Below are positions 44,919 through 52,974 of a stretch of DNA of 64,000 bases, piece after piece; within the stretch, counting starts at the first letter, position 1; each line of letters begins with the position of its first letter. The notes beneath the pieces are model-generated. The model was given only the letters and a program-made list of their open reading frames with translations. It searched no databases and was not told the origin of the DNA. Position numbers and translations under genes: made by a program. The stretch spans positions 1,860,001 to 1,924,000 of the forward strand of contig NZ_JAYEZO010000001.1 of assembly GCF_037031285.1 (NCBI RefSeq). Reading direction: 5' to 3'. The DNA comes from Halobellus sp. LT62 (lineage in GTDB: Archaea > Halobacteriota > Halobacteria > Halobacteriales > Haloferacaceae).

Positions 44919-46427
44919 CTATCGGAACGGCTCCGTCCGTTCGTACGCCCCGGCCAGCCGGAAGAGCGCCGCCTCGTCGAAACGCTTGCCAACCAACATC
45001 ATCCCCACCGGCGCGCCGCCGACGTCTCCGCAGGGCACGGTGAGCGCGGGGTGATGACTCGCGTTGAACGGCGCGGTGTTGTAGCCGATCGCCGATCTCG
45101 AGCCTTCACCGAGCATCGCTTCCAGCCCCGTCTCTCCGCCGGACGGCGGTGGGGTGATCGGGACTGTCGGCAGCACGAGGGCGTCCACGTCCGCCAGCGC
45201 CTCGTCGTACGCCTCGCGCACTGTGGCGGCGAGGTTCTGTGCCTTTCCGTACACCGATCCGCCGTAGTTACGCCGGACGAACTCCGAGGCGAGCCAGCTG
45301 ACTTTCGCTGCCGCGGGGAGATCGCTGCTTCGGGCCGCAAGTGCACGGCTGAGATACCGAACGGCACCGGTGTCATACCATCCGCTGAAGCCGCTCAGGA
45401 CGCCGTTCTGCTGGAGGACCTGCCCGTAGCCGTAGCGGATGATAGAGAGCGTCACGTCCACCGCCACGGCGTGTTCGGGAACCGAGACCTCGGTCACCTC
45501 CGCGCCCAGCGCTTCGAGGTCGGCCACCGCGTCTCGGACGGTTTCGATCACCTCGTGGTCGCTCGCCTCGTGTTCGAACCCCTCTCGAAGCACGGCCACC
45601 GTCATCTCCGAAACCTCGGCCTCGGCGGCGTCGGTGTACGCCTGCACGTCGAGGTCGTGGGGCTGTCGCGGGTCGAGTCCGTCTCTGCCCGCCATGGCCG
45701 ACAACGCGATCGCCGCCTCCCCGACGGTCCGGGTGATCGGGCCGACGTGATCGATCGACGGATCAGCACCGAAAACCCCGGTGTAGGGGACCAACCCGTG
45801 CGTTGGTTTCAGGCCGACGAGGCCGCCGAACGACGACGGGATCCGGATCGATCCGCCTTGGTCGCCGCCGATTCCGATATCGATCTCACCGGCCGCAACC
45901 GCCGTCGCGGTCCCCGAGGAGGACCCGCCGATGCTGTGCTCCGGCGCGGTCGGATTTCGCACCGGTCCGTAGTCCGACGCCCCGATCGAGAAGCTCCACA
46001 TATTGTTTTTGCCCGCGATCGTGCCACCGGCGTCGAGTACCCGCGAGACAACGGTCGCGTCGACGGTCGGGACGTACCCCTCCAACACCCGCGATCCGTT
46101 CGTGAGCGGAATCCCCGCCACGCTGATGGAGTCTTTCAGCCCGATCGAAAACCCTCCCAACTGACCGTCCTCCGCCCCGTCGACGCGACATTTGGTGATC
46201 CACGCGTTGTGTGGATCCTCGTCTTCGTCCGGTTGGTAACCGGGACCCCGGCGAGCGTGATCGTACTCTCGGGGCGGCCGTTGCGGGGTGGCCAGTTCCT
46301 CGATCCGTTCGAGCGGGGCCAACCTGTCGGCGACGACTCGCGCGTACGTTTCGAGCTCACCATCGCCGATTACGATTCCGAGGTCGTCGGCGAGCGCTTC
46401 GAGTTCGGGTTTCGACGGCGATCTCAC
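44919..46427 (-). CDS. amidase signature family enzyme
   Basis: This 502-residue hydrolase cleaves amides with a Ser-cisSer-Lys triad. Lys is in GLKDSISVAGIPLTNGS, the cis-Ser in HSIGGSSSGTATAVAAGEI, and the nucleophile Ser in GIGGDQGGSIRIPSSFGG, all present and correctly spaced. The KPTHGLVPYTGVFGADPSID block and the C-terminal PFNASHHPALTVPCG are usual. The N-terminal 60 residues are specific to haloarchaeal and related members. The nearest neighbour is an iron-alcohol dehydrogenase read away from it across 150 bases. Substrates may include aryl amides or formamide-like compounds, undecided. No GatC or GatB partner is seen, so a GatA role is unlikely. Confidence 0.93.
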   Translation of the reverse strand: MRSPSKPELEALADDLGIVIGDGELETYARVVADRLAPLERIEELATPQRPPREYDHARRGPGYQPDEDEDPHNAWITKCRVDGAEDGQLGGFSIGLKDSISVAGIPLTNGSRVLEGYVPTVDATVVSRVLDAGGTIAGKNNMWSFSIGASDYGPVRNPTAPEHSIGGSSSGTATAVAAGEIDIGIGGDQGGSIRIPSSFGGLVGLKPTHGLVPYTGVFGADPSIDHVGPITRTVGEAAIALSAMAGRDGLDPRQPHDLDVQAYTDAAEAEVSEMTVAVLREGFEHEASDHEVIETVRDAVADLEALGAEVTEVSVPEHAVAVDVTLSIIRYGYGQVLQQNGVLSGFSGWYDTGAVRYLSRALAARSSDLPAAAKVSWLASEFVRRNYGGSVYGKAQNLAATVREAYDEALADVDALVLPTVPITPPPSGGETGLEAMLGEGSRSAIGYNTAPFNASHHPALTVPCGDVGGAPVGMMLVGKRFDEAALFRLAGAYERTEPFR

Positions 46428-46577
46428 GAACGCCCCTCCGTCTCGCCCGTCGATGTCGTGTTCATCGGTCTCACACTGGACGATGCGGCGTGATCAATCT
46501 ATGGGGCCGCGAGGAGTCGGTGAACGCTCGCCGATCGACGAGTAGCTCTTTGTCCCTCGCGTTCGTATCCGGTCCAA

Positions 46578-47837
46578 ATGCACGCGAAGGGGTTCTCGTT
46601 CGACTATCGCACGGGTAAGATCGTCGTCGGCTCCGGATGCGTGGCCCGTCTCGGCGACGAAATCGACCGCCTCGGCCGCGAGCGGGCGATGCTCGTGAGC
46701 GGGCAGACCGTCGGGACCACGGCCGCGGTCGTCGACCCCCTCCGGGCGGGGCTCGGTGACCGGCTCGTCGCGGAGTTTCCCGAAACGACGCCGGCGAAAA
46801 CGCTCGGGACCGCTCTCGACGGGCTCCGACTCGCCCGCGAGCACGATGTCGACGTCGTCGTCGCCGTCGGGGGCGGCAGCACGCTCGACACGGCGAAAAC
46901 GCTCGCGGCGCTCTCCTCGCACGATCGTTCGAGCGAGACGGCCGACGCCGCGACGGTCGCCGAACGCGCCGTCGAGACGGGCGAACTCCCCGTCGCCGAC
47001 GACGGCGACCCGCTTTCGATCGTCGCGGTTCCGACGACGCTCGCCGGGGCAGATCTCTCCGACATCGCGGGCGTGACGCTCACGCTTGACCGCGACGCCG
47101 ACACCGACGGCGGGACTCGTTCGGACGCGGACGAGGGGCCCCCGAGCGGCGGCGTCGGCGACCCGCGGTTGATGCCGTCGGCGCTCTTCTACGACGCGGA
47201 TCTCTACCGGACGACGCCGCGGTCGGTGCTTGCGGCCTCGGCGATGAACGGCTTCGATAAGGGCGTCGAGATGCTCTACTCGCCGCACGCGACGCCGATA
47301 ACCGACGGCACCGCCGCCCGCGGCCTGCGCCTGCTCGCGTCGGGGCTCGGGACGATCCGCGAGGACCCGATGGACGAGAGCCGCCTCGCGGACGTCCTCG
47401 GCGGCATCGTGAACGTCCAGTACGGGCTCGCGGGAAGGGAGGGATACCGCGCGTCCATTATCCATGCCTTCGGCCACGGGTTCTCCCACGGCTTCGACGT
47501 TCACCAGGGGACGATCCACGGCGTCGTCGCCCCGCACGTCCTCCGCTACGTCTTCGGGGAGATCGACGGCAGACGGCGACTGCTCGCCGAGGCGCTCGGT
47601 CGTTCGATCGACGGGGCGTCGGACGCGGCGGTCGCCGACGCCGTCGTCGCCGCCGTCGAAACCGTCCGCGACGACCTCGGGCTCCCGAGCCGCCTCCGCG
47701 ACCTCGACGGCATCGCTCGGGCGGATCTCGACGATGTCGCGGCGGCGATTCACGACGATTCGCTTCTCGACGTCGCGCCAGAGGGAATCGATCCCGACGT
47801 CGCGGCCATTCGAACGGTCCTCGATACCGCGTGGTGA
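46578..47837 (+). CDS. iron-containing alcohol dehydrogenase family protein
   Basis: This group III, metal-dependent dehydrogenase has 419 residues. It has GGGSTLDTAKTLAAL for NAD(P) binding, the PTTLAGADLSDIA loop, an Asp in MNGFDKGVEM and metal-site His residues in SIIHAFGHGFSHGFDVHQG and GTIHGVVAPHVLRY. The insert RDADTDGGTRSDADEGPPSG near residue 175 is a haloarchaeal acidic loop. Some members are maleylacetate reductases or glycerol/butanol dehydrogenases; the motif order here does not settle it. The start follows 150 bases of promoter DNA with the divergent amidase gene. Confidence 0.9.
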   Translation: MHAKGFSFDYRTGKIVVGSGCVARLGDEIDRLGRERAMLVSGQTVGTTAAVVDPLRAGLGDRLVAEFPETTPAKTLGTALDGLRLAREHDVDVVVAVGGGSTLDTAKTLAALSSHDRSSETADAATVAERAVETGELPVADDGDPLSIVAVPTTLAGADLSDIAGVTLTLDRDADTDGGTRSDADEGPPSGGVGDPRLMPSALFYDADLYRTTPRSVLAASAMNGFDKGVEMLYSPHATPITDGTAARGLRLLASGLGTIREDPMDESRLADVLGGIVNVQYGLAGREGYRASIIHAFGHGFSHGFDVHQGTIHGVVAPHVLRYVFGEIDGRRRLLAEALGRSIDGASDAAVADAVVAAVETVRDDLGLPSRLRDLDGIARADLDDVAAAIHDDSLLDVAPEGIDPDVAAIRTVLDTAW

Positions 47838-47866
47838 GGCGAGCCCGTTCTACGATCGGTAGCTGT

Positions 47867-48448
47867 CTATGACGACAGGTCGGCGTCTTCGAGCGCCGCG
47901 GCGAGGCGCGACCCGTCGGGAACGGCGTCTCGGAACCCCTCGGAGTCGATTCCGACTTCCCCGTTGACCGAGAGGAAGCCGAGTCCGCCGTCGGGGGCCT
48001 CTTCGAGGTTCACGACGAACGCGACCTTTCTGGCGGCGGGGACGCCGTCGATCGCGAGTTCGGCGTCGATCGAACCGTAGAGCCGCCGGTTTTCGTAGAC
48101 GTGCTCGACGCACTTCGCCGTCGGCGCGAACAGCAACAGCAGGTTGAGCGCGGGCTCGGTTCGCCCGAGTCGCTTTCGCAGGACGTGCTCGTCGTCCTCG
48201 TAGAAGTACCGCTCCATCCGGCGGTACTGTCGAAGGATCTCGTTCGCGCCGCTCGCCATCCGCACCGCCGGATCCGCCTTCAGCTCGACGAGGTACTCGA
48301 CGCGCTCGGGGGGTCGCGTCCGGACGTACAGATCGACCGAACCCCGGTTGCCGTAGTGGTCGTACGGCTCTTCGAGGCGGATCTCCGGCGAGTCGAAGGC
48401 CGCCTCGAAGTGCTCGACCGCGGCCGTCGCAAGTTCGTCCTCCCGCAT
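47867..48448 (-). CDS. conserved haloarchaeal protein with PD-(D/E)XK-like pattern
   Basis: I do not recognise a named family. The protein has RGSVDLYVRTRP then YLVELKAD, where Asp before a strand and ExK 18 or so residues later resemble the PD-(D/E)XK nuclease core, but one motif is not proof. The first 21 codons of the longer frame are doubtful. I choose MREDELATAAVEHF (48448) because a TATA box (GATATATGC at 48472-48480) lies 27 bases upstream, giving a leaderless gene of 193 residues. It is convergent with the alcohol dehydrogenase and divergent from mobA. Function unknown. Confidence 0.7.
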   Translation of the reverse strand: MREDELATAAVEHFEAAFDSPEIRLEEPYDHYGNRGSVDLYVRTRPPERVEYLVELKADPAVRMASGANEILRQYRRMERYFYEDDEHVLRKRLGRTEPALNLLLLFAPTAKCVEHVYENRRLYGSIDAELAIDGVPAARKVAFVVNLEEAPDGGLGFLSVNGEVGIDSEGFRDAVPDGSRLAAALEDADLSS

Positions 48449-48471
48449 CGGTTCGACGGAGAGCCCGCCGG

Positions 48472-48480
48472 GATATATGC
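48472..48480 (-). promoter_or_regulatory. TATA box of the PD-(D/E)XK-like gene
   Basis: GCATATATC on the minus strand is about 25-30 bases before the chosen ATG at 48448, which is why I prefer that start over the upstream one. Confidence 0.6.
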
Positions 48481-48561
48481 GCTCCGCTGTGATCGTCCGG
48501 GTTGGTTTCACTCTGCCGTCCGATCGGTGCGTTGTTCTATCCGGTCCGCCTACGGGACCCT

Positions 48562-49170
48562 ATGCGCGCTGCGCTCATCCTCGCCGGCGGCCGTTCGACC
48601 CGCTTCGGCGACCGCGACAAGGCGGTCGCAGAGCTCGCCGGCACGCCGATGATCCGACGCGTCGTCGATCGGCTCGCGCCCGTCGTCGACGAGGTGGTGA
48701 TCAACTGCCGGAGGGATCAACTAGACGCGATCGAGGCGGCGCTTTCGGGGGTCGATCCCGAGCCGGCGTTCGCCGTCGACCGCGACCCCGACGCGGGGCC
48801 GGTGGCTGGTATCGCCCGCGGCTTGGAGGCCGTTTCCGCGGAGTACGCGGTGGTCGTCGCCTGCGATATGCCGTTCGTCGAGCCCGACGTCGTGCGGCTT
48901 CTGTTCGAGCGCGCGGCGGGGGAAGACGCCGCGGTCCCGCGACCGGACGAGTGGTATCAGACCACGCAGGCCGTCTATCGGACCGAGGCGATGCGCCGGG
49001 CCTGCCGTCGGGCGCTCGAACGCGGGGCGGATCGGATCGTCGCGCCGCTGGAGGAACTCGACGCGGTCGTCGTCGACGCGATCGAGTCGGTCGGCTCGCT
49101 CGACACCTTCGAGAACGTCAACACGGTCGAGGAGTTCGAGGCGGCGAAAGAGCGGCTCGGAAGCGAGTGA
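48562..49170 (+). CDS. mobA: molybdenum cofactor guanylyltransferase
   Basis: This enzyme links GMP to molybdopterin to make the guanine dinucleotide form of the cofactor. The 202-residue nucleotidyltransferase has LILAGGRSTRFGDRDKAVA at its N-terminus, with the GG-loop for GTP, and the Mg2+ motif VVACDMPFVEPD near residue 95. The start MRAALILAGG (48562) fits. The YqeC-like gene that follows on the other strand and the tungstate-type transporter later support a pterin-enzyme context. MobA-type proteins are hard to separate from other NTP transferases by sequence, but the context is good. Confidence 0.88.
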   Translation: MRAALILAGGRSTRFGDRDKAVAELAGTPMIRRVVDRLAPVVDEVVINCRRDQLDAIEAALSGVDPEPAFAVDRDPDAGPVAGIARGLEAVSAEYAVVVACDMPFVEPDVVRLLFERAAGEDAAVPRPDEWYQTTQAVYRTEAMRRACRRALERGADRIVAPLEELDAVVVDAIESVGSLDTFENVNTVEEFEAAKERLGSE

Positions 49171-49288
49171 GGGCTTCGCCGGCTCGCGTATCGCTGCTTC
49201 GCGGCCGGCCGTCTCACAATTTCCGCTTCCCGAACCACCGTCTCGAAACCGCGGCTCTTCGACCCGCCGTCCTGCGGATCTCGGGCGC

Positions 49289-50056
49289 TCAGACGACGTC
49301 GACGAGTGGATCCTCTGCCCGCATCTCCGCCAGAACCACCCGCGGGACGTCGACGCGATCGTGGATTTCGGCGGCGACCTCTCGGGCCGTCGCTTCGAGG
49401 TCGTCGTCGTCGACCATATTGAGCAGGGGAATCGCCGTCGCGCCCGCGGGAACGTCTTTCAGCCCGCCTTGTTCGCTCGCGAGCACGGCGGCGACGTCCG
49501 CCGCGGAGATCTCCTCGCCCTCGGACAGTCCGGTGATCTTCGATACCTCGTCGACGCGGTGAACGAGCGATTCCGAGAGGGGTTCGCCCACCACGTGAAC
49601 GCTCGCGACCGACACCACTATGTCCGCTGTTCTCGGGAGCTGCGGTTCCTTCGACGACGGTGCTTTGAACCGTCGCATCCGCGCACCGTCGGCCTTCACG
49701 AGCACGGGCACGTCGAACTCGCCGAGTTCGTCGACGACCGCCGGATCGTAGCCCCGATAACGGTCGTCGCGTTCGCGTTCCGGAACGAGCCCGAGCGGCC
49801 AGCCGTCCTCGGATTCTGATTCGGGGTCACTGCTATCACTCGGCGCGTCGCTCGTCATTTCGCCGAGCGCGCCCACCGGATCCTCCGTGACGACGACGCG
49901 GTCGACCCAGTCGTCGAAAATCGGGATTCGGACGGTCGCGGTGACGACGGCTCGGTCCAATCGTGAGGCGAGCGCGGCGAGCGTCGTCTTCTTCCCGCCC
50001 GCGCCGACGACGCAGGTCGTTCCGCTGTCGGCCTCCAGCGCAGCGACGATATCCAT
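49289..50056 (-). CDS. yqeC: YqeC-like selenium-cofactor/molybdopterin enzyme maturation protein
   Basis: The protein has an N-terminal P-loop-like CVVGAGGKKTTLAALASRL and the conserved VLVKADGARMRRFKAPSSKEPQLP block seen in YqeC. YqeC proteins are linked to maturation of selenium- or pterin-containing enzymes in bacteria, with no fully proven function. The 255 residues include an acidic, haloarchaeal insert (SDAPSDSSDPESESEDG). It is convergent with mobA. An exact origin-type repeat lies within it (49612-49631), under the codons for PRTADIVVSV. Confidence 0.82.
   Translation of the reverse strand: MDIVAALEADSGTTCVVGAGGKKTTLAALASRLDRAVVTATVRIPIFDDWVDRVVVTEDPVGALGEMTSDAPSDSSDPESESEDGWPLGLVPERERDDRYRGYDPAVVDELGEFDVPVLVKADGARMRRFKAPSSKEPQLPRTADIVVSVASVHVVGEPLSESLVHRVDEVSKITGLSEGEEISAADVAAVLASEQGGLKDVPAGATAIPLLNMVDDDDLEATAREVAAEIHDRVDVPRVVLAEMRAEDPLVDVV
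49612..49631 (+). repeat. ORB-like repeat 12, inside the yqeC-like gene
   Basis: ACACCACTATGTCCGCTGTT matches the consensus of the origin repeats at all 20 positions, better than most copies at the origin itself. It lies 40 kb away, within coding DNA, on the plus strand. Confidence 0.6.
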
Positions 50057-50145
50057 ACGCTTCCCACGCGAGCGACGTTGTTGAGACTGTCGAACAGGCA
50101 GTGTACTTTGAGGCTAACAGGCAGTGTACTCCGCCGGATGGCCGC

Positions 50146-50517
50146 TCAGGACAGTTGCGCGGTGATGTCCGTCGAGGAGACCATCCCGACGAGGTCGTCG
50201 TCGACGACGGGGAGGTGACTGATCCCGAAGTTCTCCATCATCGCCGCCGCCTCGGTGAGCCGAAGCTCAGGCGTGACGGTTTCGACCGATTCGGTCATCA
50301 CCTCTCCGACAGTGGTTTCTGCGGGGTCGCAATCGCGAGCGATGGCGTCGAGAATGTCCGTACTGGTGAGGATCGCCAACTCGGTCGACGGCACCAAGAG
50401 CGCGCCGACCTCTTCGCTCCGCATCCGCGTGGCCGCCTCGACCAACGTCGCGTCCGGACTGGTCGTCACGAGCGACGTCGACATCACATCTCTCACTAGC
50501 GTCCGTTCGCTTGGCAT
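50146..50517 (-). CDS. CBS-domain protein (two CBS units)
   Basis: This 123-residue protein consists of two CBS repeats that bind adenine nucleotides: VRDVMSTSLVTTSPDATLVE, then TSTDILDAIARDCD; and VGEVMTESVETVTPELRLTE with VSSTDITAQLS. The DxxxA/V and TxxD patterns fit a Bateman module. It has no other domain, so it may sense energy status for a partner. The start MPSERTLVRDV is plausible (50517). It lies between the YqeC-like gene and the serine acetyltransferase on the same strand. The partner is not clear. Confidence 0.9.
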   Translation of the reverse strand: MPSERTLVRDVMSTSLVTTSPDATLVEAATRMRSEEVGALLVPSTELAILTSTDILDAIARDCDPAETTVGEVMTESVETVTPELRLTEAAAMMENFGISHLPVVDDDLVGMVSSTDITAQLS

Positions 50518-50588
50518 ACGCGGACCGACGCGACGGAGGGGCTTCGATGTTTCGTCATCGCGATCGGCCTACTGCTCTTTTACTCGGC

Positions 50589-51461
50589 TTACTGCTCTTT
50601 TTCGTAGCGCTTCCGCTCCTGCGTCGGGTGGTCCTTGATGAATACTTTCGTGTGGTCCGGGATGTCCTCGGTGATCCAGGAGTTCGCACCGATGCTGACG
50701 TGATCCCCGACCGTCACCGCTCCCAGCACTTTCGTTCCCGCGCCGATGACGACGGAATCGCCGATGTCCGGGTGCCGCTTGTATCCCTTCTTCAGCGCGT
50801 GCTCGTCGCTTTCTTCCTCCTCGAAGTGGAGCGCGCCGAGCGTCACGTCCTGGTAGAGTCGGACCCACTCGCCGACGGTCGCGGTCTCGCCGATGACGAC
50901 GCCCGTGCCGTGGTCGATGAAGAAGTAGTCGCCGATCTCCGCGCCCGGGTGGATGTCGATGCCGGTCTGGGTCTTTCCGTACTCGGTGAGCTCTCTGGCG
51001 TACTCGGCCGCGCCGATGTCGTAGAGCACGTGCGCGAATCGCTGGATCGCGATCGCCAAGAAGCCGGGGTACGAGCGGATGATCTCCATGTACGTCTTCG
51101 CCGCGGGGTCGCCCTTGTACGCGGCCTCGACGTCTTTCTTCAACAGCGATCGGACGCGTGGGAGGCTGTCCAACACGGCCGCGACCATCTTGTCGGGCCG
51201 GCTGTCGGTGTACGGGCAGATTCCGGCCTTGACGAGGCTCCCCAAGTCGTCGAGGCGGTCCAACACGGCCAGTTCGTCGCGGACGAGCTCCGGCGAGTTC
51301 CAGCACGTCGGAAAGAGCAGCTCCTGCAGGATCGCGATCTCCTCGCGGCGGTGCTCTCGGTCGGGGAAGCACGCCGTCACGCTCGTCGGGAACGGTTCCG
51401 CGTCGTTCTGATACGAGTCGAAGAGCCGTTCGTGGGCGTCTCCGGCGTACCGGTAATCCAT
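50589..51461 (-). CDS. cysE: serine O-acetyltransferase (hexapeptide-repeat type)
   Basis: This enzyme makes O-acetylserine for cysteine synthesis. The 290-residue protein has an N-terminal helical region with DVEAAYKGDPAAKTYMEIIR and the left-handed beta-helix: GIDIHPGAEIGDYFFIDHGT, GVVIGETATVGEWVRLYQDV, then IGDSVVIGAGTKVLGAVTVG and VSIGANSWITEDIPD. His in FIDHGT and the Asp/His of the active-site pocket in IHPGAEIG are usual for serine acetyltransferases. I take MDYRYAG (51461) as start because a TATA-like site (CTATAATACC, 51483-51492) is 25-30 bases upstream. Confidence 0.9.
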   Translation of the reverse strand: MDYRYAGDAHERLFDSYQNDAEPFPTSVTACFPDREHRREEIAILQELLFPTCWNSPELVRDELAVLDRLDDLGSLVKAGICPYTDSRPDKMVAAVLDSLPRVRSLLKKDVEAAYKGDPAAKTYMEIIRSYPGFLAIAIQRFAHVLYDIGAAEYARELTEYGKTQTGIDIHPGAEIGDYFFIDHGTGVVIGETATVGEWVRLYQDVTLGALHFEEEESDEHALKKGYKRHPDIGDSVVIGAGTKVLGAVTVGDHVSIGANSWITEDIPDHTKVFIKDHPTQERKRYEKEQ

Positions 51462-51482
51462 ACCCCGTCTTCTCACTAGTGG

Positions 51483-51492
51483 GGTATTATAG
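51483..51492 (-). promoter_or_regulatory. TATA box of cysE
   Basis: CTATAATACC on the minus strand. It overlaps the AGTAGCGTTTGC sequence that is also one end of the palindromic element at 62391. Confidence 0.6.
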
Positions 51493-51539
51493 TAGCGTTT
51501 GCAGCCGGCTTCACGAGTAGTCGACGGCGGCGGGAGATT

Positions 51540-51583
51540 GTGAACTCCCGTGAGACACCGTGAATCGCGTGAACTCCCGTGAG
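51540..51583. repeat. 15-bp direct repeat (GTGAACTCCCGTGAG), two copies
   Basis: Identical copies at 51540-51554 and 51569-51583 with 14 bases between. They lie just before the stop of the surface-protein gene and downstream of cysE's promoter. Possibly a terminator-type or regulatory element. Confidence 0.45.
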
Positions 51584-51585
51584 CG

Positions 51586-52611
51586 CTACCCCTTGAGCAG
51601 TAGTGCCGCGAGAAGCGCGCCGCCGACGATGAACGCGCCGCTGACCACGCCGCCGACCGCGAGCGGTCCGAGACCGATTCCGTTGATTCCCCGATCGGGA
51701 CTGCTTTCTGTACCGGAAGCGGCCGTCACCGTCGACGTTCGCGTCGTCTCAGTCTGGACGACGAGGCTGCCGACGTCGACGGGGTCGCCGGCCCGTTCGC
51801 TGCCCGCGTACAGCGAGACGTCGTAGTCGGCGACGTCCAACATCGACTCCAGCGACGTCTCAGAGACGATGCGGGCGCTGTCGCCGCCGGAGGTGCTGAG
51901 GGTGCCGTCGCTCCGTCCCGCCAGCGAGGTGTCGACGTAGAGGACGGCCTGCCCGTCGTCGTCACCGTCTCGAACGACGGCTTCGAGTTCGTAGTTCGAT
52001 TTGCTCTCGTTTCCGAGGACGATCACCGCCTCGTTCTCGTCGCCGCCGTTCTCGGACGCGAACGAGATGGGGATCGCTGCGACCCCGCCGCGGTCGACGA
52101 GGAAGATGTTCTCGTCGAACGCCACCGGCGCGGACGGGCCGTCGGTGGGCGACGCCGTCCGCGTCTGTTCGGGGATCGGCGTCGGCGTCCCGCTCGGCGG
52201 CGTCTCCGCGCAGTCCTCGCCGCAGGCGACGACCTCGCCGTCGACTTCGGCCTCCGCCGAGCCGTTCTCGAACCGGGCGGTCAGGGCGAACGTGTCGTTC
52301 GCCCGCTGTCGCTCGAAGTCGAACGACGTCGCCCACGTTCCGTTCTCCGTTACGACACCGGTCGCGGTCTTCAGGAACGCCGGCTGGGTGTCGTCGGCGG
52401 AGCGGACCCGGACGACGATCTCGGTCCCGACCGGCGCGTCGGCCGTCCCGCGCACGACTTGGGAGGTGCCGTTCGCCACCGTCACCCCGTCGCCGTCGTA
52501 GTCGACGCTCACGCTCGGATCCGCGGCGACGGTCCCGGCGACGGCCGCCGGCGCGAGCGCGGTCGTCACGAGTACGCACGCAAGCGCGAGTGCGCGGTGC
52601 CGACTACTCAT
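51586..52611 (-). CDS. secreted surface protein with C-terminal membrane anchor
   Basis: The protein begins with a Sec-type signal (MSSRHRALALACVLVTTALA then PAAVAGTVAADP), then a polar, acidic, Thr- and Asp-rich region with repeated beta-type segments (VSVDYDGDGVTVANG, VVRVRSADDTQPAFLK). A linker TPPSGTPTPIPEQTRTASP is Thr/Pro-rich, typical for glycosylation. The last 25 residues (GGVVSGAFIVGGALLAALLL) are a membrane helix. It resembles BGTF-type haloarchaeal surface proteins. The start MSSRHRAL at 52611 is the last of several near-identical initiation regions (52609-52728). Length 341 residues. Confidence 0.78.
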   Translation of the reverse strand: MSSRHRALALACVLVTTALAPAAVAGTVAADPSVSVDYDGDGVTVANGTSQVVRGTADAPVGTEIVVRVRSADDTQPAFLKTATGVVTENGTWATSFDFERQRANDTFALTARFENGSAEAEVDGEVVACGEDCAETPPSGTPTPIPEQTRTASPTDGPSAPVAFDENIFLVDRGGVAAIPISFASENGGDENEAVIVLGNESKSNYELEAVVRDGDDDGQAVLYVDTSLAGRSDGTLSTSGGDSARIVSETSLESMLDVADYDVSLYAGSERAGDPVDVGSLVVQTETTRTSTVTAASGTESSPDRGINGIGLGPLAVGGVVSGAFIVGGALLAALLLKG

Positions 52612-52728
52612 TGTGCACCTTCTGTTCTGGTCACGTCTAGTCATTGCGTACCTCCGCTCTGGCCACGTCTAGTGATTGCGTGCCTCCGCTGTGATGCAGT
52701 CATTGTGTGCTTCCGCAGTGATTCGACT
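52609..52728. repeat. degenerate tandem repeat of a start-codon/ribosome-binding region, about four units
   Basis: On the minus strand the stretch reads (A/G)(G/A)AGGT(A/G)CGCA followed by ATG or ATC, about four times, at spacings of 27-33 bases. The units share ACTAGACGTGGCC-type text. The last copy supplies the start of the surface protein gene. The region upstream to 52975 (363 bases in all) holds nothing else I recognise. Confidence 0.55.
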
Positions 52729-52939
52729 TCGTCCGATACGTTTCGATCCCTCCCGGGTCGGATTCCCGTCGTACTGACTGGGATCGAACCCGCTCGGGTC
52801 GGTTCTCTTCGGCTGATTCCGGTGTTCGGTGGTAGTCTGGAGGGCATTCGTGTTTCCGGAGGTCCGGCGTAAAGTAAGAACGCTCGATTGCTTCAAGAGC
52901 GCTTTACGCTATCGGTGTGTTGTCGAACGGTTGACCGAT

Positions 52940-52950
52940 ACGCTAAAAAA
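52940..52950 (+). promoter_or_regulatory. TATA-like box of the subtilase gene
   Basis: ACGCTAAAAAAT at about 52939-52950 lies about 25-30 bases before the GTG at 52975, which supports a leaderless start there. Confidence 0.5.
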
Positions 52951-52974
52951 TCCCCGGGACGCAGTAGCGACGAC

